NCBI GenBank assembly: GCA_036004405.1
Contig: DASYRM010000229.1
Span: 1-17,951, forward strand
Source of the DNA: DASYRM01 sp036004405
Lineage (GTDB): Bacteria; Acidobacteriota; Vicinamibacteria; Vicinamibacterales; UBA2999
Direction of reading: 5' to 3'
DNA length: 17,951 bases
In this document: positions 14,409 through 17,951 of the stretch, in pieces
How positions within the stretch are numbered: the stretch's first letter is position 1
How the letters are laid out: the number at the start of each line of letters is the position of its first letter
Position numbers and translations under genes: made by a program
Notes under the pieces: generated by a model
The model's database searches: none
What the model was told of the DNA's origin: nothing
The model's input: the letters and a program-made list of their open reading frames with translations, nothing else

Positions 14409-15353
14409 ATGAAAATCTGCGTGGCAGGGCAAGGCGCGTTCGGCATCAAGCACATCGACGCCATCCGCAACATTCCCGGCATCGAGATCGCGACGCTCGC
14501 GGGCGGCAGCCCCGACTCGACCAAGGAAGTGGCCGCGAAGTACGGGATCCCCCACTGGTCGACGGATCTCGGCGAGTGCCTGGCGCAGCCGGGCGTCGAG
14601 GCGGCCATCCTGGCGACGCCGACGCAGCTGCACGCGAAGCAGGCGGTGCAGTGCATGCGCGCCGGCAAGCACGTTCAGGTCGAGATCCCGATGGCCGACT
14701 CGGTGGCCGACGCCGAGATGGTGGTCAAGGTGCAGAAGGAAACCGGCCTGGTGGCGATGGCCGGGCACACGCGCCGCTTCAACCCGAGCCATCAGTGGGT
14801 GCACAAGCGCATCGCGGCCGGCGAGCTGAAGGTGCTGCAGATGGACGTGCAGACCTACTTCTTCCGCCGCACCAACATGAACGCGCTCGGCAAGCCGCGC
14901 AGCTGGACGGATCACCTGCTGTGGCACCACGCCTGCCACACGGTCGATCTCTTCGCCTACCAGGTTGGCCAGTCGGTGTCGAAGTGCTACGCGCTGCAGG
15001 GGCCGTCGCATCCGGACCTGAAGATCGCGATGGACATGAGCATCGGCATGCAGGTGCCCTCCGGCGCCATCTGCACGCTGTCGCTGTCGTTCAACAACGA
15101 CGGCCCGCTCGGCACGTTCTTCCGCTACATCTGCGACAACGGCACCTACATCGCGCGGTACGACGAGCTGCTGGACGGCAAGAACAACCCGATCGACGTG
15201 TCGAAGGTGGATGTGTCGATGAACGGCATCGAACTGCAGGACCGCGAGTTCTTCGCGGCCATCCGGGACGGTCGCGAGCCCAATGCCAGCGTCGGCCAGG
15301 TGCTGCCGGCGATGCGGACGCTCGGGCGGCTCGAGGAGATGTTGGGGTCGTAG
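14409..15353 (+). CDS. ligC: Gfo/Idh/MocA-family dehydrogenase, LigC-like (4-carboxy-2-hydroxymuconate-6-semialdehyde dehydrogenase)
   Basis: The protein has 314 residues. The Rossmann start is MKICVAGQGAFGIKHIDAI with the NAD(P)-binding glycines at 7, 9 and 12. Most members of this family have EKP with a catalytic lysine; here the segment is VEIPMADS (Glu92-Ile93-Pro94). I recall the same lysine-free motif in LigC of the protocatechuate 4,5-cleavage pathway. The blocks GHTRRFNPSH, MDVQTYFFRR, SWTDHLLWHHACHTVDL (His173, His174, His177) and FFRYICDNGTYIARYDEL also match LigC as remembered. LigC oxidises the ring-opened product of protocatechuate to 2-pyrone-4,6-dicarboxylate. No other lig genes are present, so an orphan location or another aromatic or sugar acid substrate is possible. 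The glycosyltransferase gene begins 18 bases downstream. Confidence 0.72.
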   Translation: MKICVAGQGAFGIKHIDAIRNIPGIEIATLAGGSPDSTKEVAAKYGIPHWSTDLGECLAQPGVEAAILATPTQLHAKQAVQCMRAGKHVQVEIPMADSVADAEMVVKVQKETGLVAMAGHTRRFNPSHQWVHKRIAAGELKVLQMDVQTYFFRRTNMNALGKPRSWTDHLLWHHACHTVDLFAYQVGQSVSKCYALQGPSHPDLKIAMDMSIGMQVPSGAICTLSLSFNNDGPLGTFFRYICDNGTYIARYDELLDGKNNPIDVSKVDVSMNGIELQDREFFAAIRDGREPNASVGQVLPAMRTLGRLEEMLGS

Positions 15354-15370
15354 GGCCGCCGGCGCCCTCG

Positions 15371-16099
15371 ATGACGATCTCGATCGTCGTACCCGCCTAC
15401 AACGAAGCCCGCGGACTGCCGGCTACGCTCGCGAGCATCCAGCGCGCGGCCGCCGCCTTCGACGCGCGCGGCTGGCGGCACGAGCTCATCGTCTGCGACA
15501 ACAACTCCACCGACGGCACCGGCGACATCGCGCGCGCGGCCGGCGCAACCGTCGTCTTCGAACCGATCAACCAGATCTCGCGCGCGCGCAACGCCGGTGC
15601 GGCACGCGCGTCGGGCGACTGGCTCCTCTTCGTGGACGCCGACTCGCATCCATCGCCCGAGCTCTTCGCCGACGCGGCCGACGCCATGGCCGGCGGCCGA
15701 TGCCTCGCGGGCGGGGCCACCGTCACGATCGACTCGACGGACCGGCTCGGCCGCGCGGTGGTGGGCCTGTGGAACGCAATCAGCCGATCCCTGCGGCTGG
15801 CGGCTGGTTCGTTCATCTTCTGCGACGCCAAGGCGTTTCGCGAGGTGGGCGGATTCAGCCTCGAGTTCTACGCCACCGAGGAGCTCGACCTGTTCAAGCG
15901 CCTCAAGCGCCTGGCGCGCGACAGAGGGCGAACGATCGTGATCCTGCACGCGCATCCGCTGGTCACGAGCGACCGCAAAGCGCGGCTCTACACAAAGCGC
16001 GAGTTGGCCGCCGGGGTCCTCAAGAGCGCGCTGACGCTCGGGCGCGCCGTCAGGAACCGCGACGACTGCTACATGTGGTACGACGGCCGCCGCGAATAG
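15371..16099 (+). CDS. Family 2 (GT-A fold) glycosyltransferase
   Basis: This 242-residue cytoplasmic or membrane-associated enzyme transfers a sugar from a nucleotide donor. The sequence starts SIVVPAYNEARGLPATLASI, the standard GT2 entry. DNNSTDGT follows at 43-50, the metal-binding DxD motif appears as FVDADS (Asp89, Asp91), and the catalytic-base region is ATEELDLFKRLKR (Glu170, Glu171). There are no clear membrane helices and no second domain. Donor and acceptor are unknown. The frame is open upstream through the dehydrogenase gene, but ATG 15371 gives the exact GT2 start. The 17-base gap to the preceding stop makes co-transcription likely, though a functional link between the two is not obvious. 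Confidence 0.87.
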   Translation: MTISIVVPAYNEARGLPATLASIQRAAAAFDARGWRHELIVCDNNSTDGTGDIARAAGATVVFEPINQISRARNAGAARASGDWLLFVDADSHPSPELFADAADAMAGGRCLAGGATVTIDSTDRLGRAVVGLWNAISRSLRLAAGSFIFCDAKAFREVGGFSLEFYATEELDLFKRLKRLARDRGRTIVILHAHPLVTSDRKARLYTKRELAAGVLKSALTLGRAVRNRDDCYMWYDGRRE

Positions 16100-16102
16100 G
16101 AC

Positions 16103-16134
16103 GGACCGAGAACCAAGAACCAAGGACCAAGGAC
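16103..16134. repeat. Heptad direct repeat (GAACCAA type)
   Basis: About four and a half 7-base units follow one another: ggaccga, gaaccaa, gaaccaa, ggaccaa, ggac. They begin just after the glycosyltransferase stop and run directly into the hairpin at 16135. The sequence is non-coding in character; function unknown. Confidence 0.75.
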
Positions 16135-16159
16135 GCGGATGAGCCGAAGGCTCATCCGC
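16135..16159. terminator. Strong 11-bp hairpin after the glycosyltransferase gene
   Basis: A perfect stem (gcggatgagcc / ggctcatccgc) closes on a GAA loop. Stability and position fit a transcription stop for the upstream genes, but no T-run follows. It may instead be another palindromic repeat of the kind seen elsewhere in this window. Between it and the next gene (16160-16206) there is only the AGGAG site serving that gene. Confidence 0.45.
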
Positions 16160-16206
16160 CTCTTGGCTGCGGTCTTGCTCACCTATGGCGTGAGAGGAGC
16201 CTGCTC

Positions 16207-16407
16207 ATGCCCGATGAGATTCCCGTGCCCCCGCCCGCCGATCCGATCCCTCAGCACCACCCGCCATTTCCGCCACCCGTCGTCCCGCCCGACGACCCGA
16301 ACCGCACGCGCGCGCGCCGCCGTCCAGATATCGATCCGCCGCGGATCAAGCCGCCGGTCGACGACCCCGGTGTCCCCGACGGTGAGAAGCGGCTGATGTT
16401 GATGTAG
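16207..16407 (+). CDS. Small proline-rich protein of unknown function
   Basis: The gene encodes 66 residues starting MPDEIPVPPPADPIPQ, after an AGGAG site at 16195-16199 with 7-base spacing, which is among the best ribosome binding sites in the window. About a third of the residues are proline, with a basic RTRARRR stretch in the middle and the end GEKRLMLM. It has no signal peptide, helix or domain; it is probably disordered and cytoplasmic. The last 62 bases overlap the 3' end of the Ku gene on the other strand. I do not recognise the family. The good start signal argues that it is real; its small size and biased composition argue for caution. Confidence 0.6.
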   Translation: MPDEIPVPPPADPIPQHHPPFPPPVVPPDDPNRTRARRRPDIDPPRIKPPVDDPGVPDGEKRLMLM

Positions 16408-17218
16408 CGGTGCGGCGCGCCGACGCGCGCGGGGATCGAGCGGAACGCGGGGCGCGCTGCGCGGCGGCCAGGCTCTCCTTGAGCCGCGCCATCAGATCGA
16501 CGACCTTCGTCGGCGGCGTCGGCTTTCCCGACACCGCGGGCAGCTTCTTGCCCGCCGCCTTCGCCTTGATGACCTTCATGAGCGCCGGCACGTAGTCGTC
16601 GTGATACGCCTCGGGCGACCACTCGCCGGCAAGTGCGGAGATGAGCTGGTCGGCGAGTTTCAGCTCCTGGGCACTCGCTTTGGCGCGCGCGGTGTGCGGC
16701 ACTTCAACGAGGTCCTCCTCGAAGCGCATCGTCGAGACCACCAGGCAGCCGCGCACCGGCAGCAGCGCCGCCAGGTGCTCGCGCTGCCGCATCACGTACT
16801 TGGCAATGCCGGCGCGGCCGCTCTTCTGGAGCGCCTGCGCGAACAGGTTGTAGGCGTGCTCGGCGCCTTTGCCCGGCAGCGCGTAGTAGGGCGTGTCCCA
16901 GTAGCGCACGTCGATGTCGTGCAGCGGCACGAAGGCCTGGATGTCGATGCTGCGGCTGCGCTCGATGGCCGCGGTCTTGAAGTCGTCTTCGGTCAGCGCG
17001 ATGAACTGCCCCTCCTCTACTTCGTACCCCTTCACCAGATCGTCCCAGGCAACCGCCTTGCCGTCGGTCTGGCAGATGCGCTCGAGGCTGATCGGTGAGA
17101 GGTCGGTGCGGTGCAGCAGGCGAAAGCGCGGCGTGTGATCGCGCGCCCCGACAAACAGCTCGACCGGAATATTGACGAGTCCGAAGCTGATCGACCCCTT
17201 CCACAGCGGACGTGCCAT
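16346..17218 (-). CDS. ku: Ku protein for non-homologous end joining
   Basis: This 290-residue DNA-end-binding protein forms a ring as a homodimer and recruits the ligase LigD to double-strand breaks. The start is diagnostic: MARPLWKGSISFGLVNIPV. Further family blocks are ISLERICQTDGKAVAWDDLVKGYE (about 43-66), YYALPGKGAEHAYNLFAQAL (111-130) and IAKYVMRQREHLAAL (138-152). The Ku core ends near residue 252. The last 38 residues are an Arg/Ser/Ala-rich basic tail, as in many bacterial Ku proteins, where it aids DNA binding. The ATG at 17218 has a perfect AGGAGG at 17232-17227. The frame is open upstream to 17731, but that part is antisense to another gene. No ligD is in the window. The tail overlaps the small proline-rich gene by 62 bases. 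Confidence 0.95.
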   Translation of the reverse strand: MARPLWKGSISFGLVNIPVELFVGARDHTPRFRLLHRTDLSPISLERICQTDGKAVAWDDLVKGYEVEEGQFIALTEDDFKTAAIERSRSIDIQAFVPLHDIDVRYWDTPYYALPGKGAEHAYNLFAQALQKSGRAGIAKYVMRQREHLAALLPVRGCLVVSTMRFEEDLVEVPHTARAKASAQELKLADQLISALAGEWSPEAYHDDYVPALMKVIKAKAAGKKLPAVSGKPTPPTKVVDLMARLKESLAAAQRAPRSARSPRASARRTATSTSAASHRRGHRGRRPAA

Positions 17219-17355
17219 TCTTTCAACCTCCTCTGAACGATTGGGATCGAGCAAGAACGGGTCCGCACTCGCCCCAACGTGATGCACGGACGCGGCGGGG
17301 CACACGCCTTGCTCGTACACATCGCAGCGCGGCGCGTGCCGCAGAGGAGCTTCAA

Positions 17356-17718
17356 ATGAGCGCACCGCAACAGCCGAGCCGACGCGAGAACGAACCCGTG
17401 GAAGCCGTCCCGCCGCAGGACCCGCTCGATCCGGTGAGCGGACCCGATGGCGACTCGAGCGATCAGGACATCGACACCGCGGGCACCGAGGCCGACGACG
17501 AGTCGACGGCAACGGGCCCGGCAGCACGGAAGCGCGGGCGCGCGACGCCGCCCGACGCGTCGTTCGCCGACGCGCCGGACAACGAACGGCGTCCGATCGG
17601 GCCGCACGATCCCGCCAGCATGCATCGGCGCGAGGACGACGCCGAGGCGATGGCTCACAGCCCGGACTTCCACGACGCGCCGGCGGCGGGCCGGCCGGCG
17701 ATCGATCGACATCGATAG
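17356..17718 (+). CDS. Acidic, disordered small protein of unknown function
   Basis: The gene encodes 120 residues starting MSAPQQPSRRENEPVE, with AGAGGAG at 17343-17349 six bases ahead. Asp, Glu, Pro, Ser and Ala dominate. A very acidic stretch (DSSDQDIDTAGTEADDES) is followed by a short basic patch (ARKRGR), and the end is His/Arg/Asp-rich. There is no hydrophobic core, cysteine or known motif, so it is probably unstructured. It is transcribed divergently from Ku across a 137-base gap (17219-17355) in which only the two ribosome binding sites stand out. It lies 11 bases before the zinc-ribbon-like gene, so these two are likely one operon. The clear start signal supports a real gene. Confidence 0.65.
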   Translation: MSAPQQPSRRENEPVEAVPPQDPLDPVSGPDGDSSDQDIDTAGTEADDESTATGPAARKRGRATPPDASFADAPDNERRPIGPHDPASMHRREDDAEAMAHSPDFHDAPAAGRPAIDRHR

Positions 17719-17729
17719 AAGGAGCGCCC

Positions 17730-17951
17730 ATGGCACGCTGTGATACGTGCGGAAACGACTACGACAAGCCGTTCGTGATCATGAGCGGCACCACCAGCTA
17801 CACCTTCGACAGCTTCGAGTGCGCGATCCAGAAGCTGGCGCCCACCTGTGCCCACTGCAAGTGCCGCATCATCGGGCACGGGGTCGAAGACGACGGGACG
17901 TGGTTCTGCTGCGCCAGCTGCGCACGGAAGGCGGGCTCCCGCGCCCTCGTC
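17730..17951 (+). CDS. Cysteine-rich zinc-binding (metallothionein-like or zinc-ribbon) protein, C-terminus cut off
   Basis: The frame is open from ATG 17730 to the window edge (74 codons, no stop). AGAAGGAG lies 5 bases upstream of the ATG. Nine cysteines are seen, at 4, 7, 31, 40, 43, 45, 60, 61 and 64, in pairs (CDTC, CAHCKC, CCASC), plus His42 and His50. This pattern can bind two zinc ions. MARCDTCGNDYDK and FDSFECAIQKLAPTCAHC recall short bacterial proteins usually left unnamed or called metallothionein-like. It could bind metal for storage or be a small zinc-ribbon adaptor; the sequence cannot decide. Being short, it probably ends soon after the window. Confidence 0.75.
   Translation, partial: MARCDTCGNDYDKPFVIMSGTTSYTFDSFECAIQKLAPTCAHCKCRIIGHGVEDDGTWFCCASCARKAGSRALV

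Noticed and set aside
12527..14668. Leftward open frame of 713 codons opposite the PQQ dehydrogenase
   Set aside because: It is a mirror frame of a high-GC gene. It is rich in Arg, His and Val with no domain, spans two real rightward genes, and its opposite strand has full family motifs.
17219..17731. N-terminal extension of Ku
   Set aside because: The diagnostic Ku start follows a perfect AGGAGG at 17218; the upstream frame is antisense to the acidic protein gene.

Overview
The window is about 18 kb of high-GC DNA. Codons are strongly G/C-ended, genes are tightly packed, several genes overlap by 4 bases (GTGA or ATGA), and short palindromic elements sit in many of the intergenic gaps. The gene set (secreted Do-family protease, OmpA lipoprotein, PQQ dehydrogenase with a signal peptide, CE15 esterase, Ku) points to a free-living Gram-negative bacterium. 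The overall look suggests a soil Acidobacteriota, possibly class Vicinamibacteria. That placement is inferred from style and content and was not tested by any search.

Left part (1-4774). The start of an unnamed membrane protein runs leftward. Its start codon touches that of a rightward HtrA/DegP-type periplasmic protease. After a 178-base gap holding a tandem hairpin repeat comes a tight three-gene operon: type III polyketide synthase, ICMT-like membrane methyltransferase, and FAD-dependent oxygenase. This is the gene set of the SrsABC-type phenolic lipid pathway (alkylresorcinol to methyl ether to quinone) and is the clearest biosynthetic unit here.

Middle part (4748-8805). A leftward pair holds a GNAT acetyltransferase coupled to a small membrane protein gene that appears frameshifted. 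A rightward trio follows: a FecR-domain secreted protein, an OmpA-domain lipoprotein, and a CHASE2 sensor joined to an HD-GYP phosphodiesterase. It looks like an envelope-sensing module with cyclic-dinucleotide output.

Right-middle part (8854-16099). A nested palindromic element separates the trio from a leftward operon of two secreted proteins: a putative HExxH metallopeptidase and a CE15 glucuronoyl esterase. Divergent from this is a PQQ-dependent dehydrogenase. A second copy of the palindromic element follows, then a LigC-like Gfo/Idh/MocA dehydrogenase and a family 2 glycosyltransferase. CE15 (lignin-carbohydrate ester cleavage), the PQQ dehydrogenase (sugar or alcohol oxidation) and LigC (protocatechuate 4,5-cleavage) together hint at use of plant-derived material. 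That link is inference.

Right end (16100-17951). There is a repeat-plus-hairpin gap, a small proline-rich protein gene, a leftward Ku (non-homologous end joining) gene whose 3' end overlaps it, and, divergent from Ku, an acidic disordered protein followed by a cysteine-rich zinc-ribbon-like protein cut by the window edge. No rRNA, tRNA, CRISPR array, transposase or phage gene was seen.
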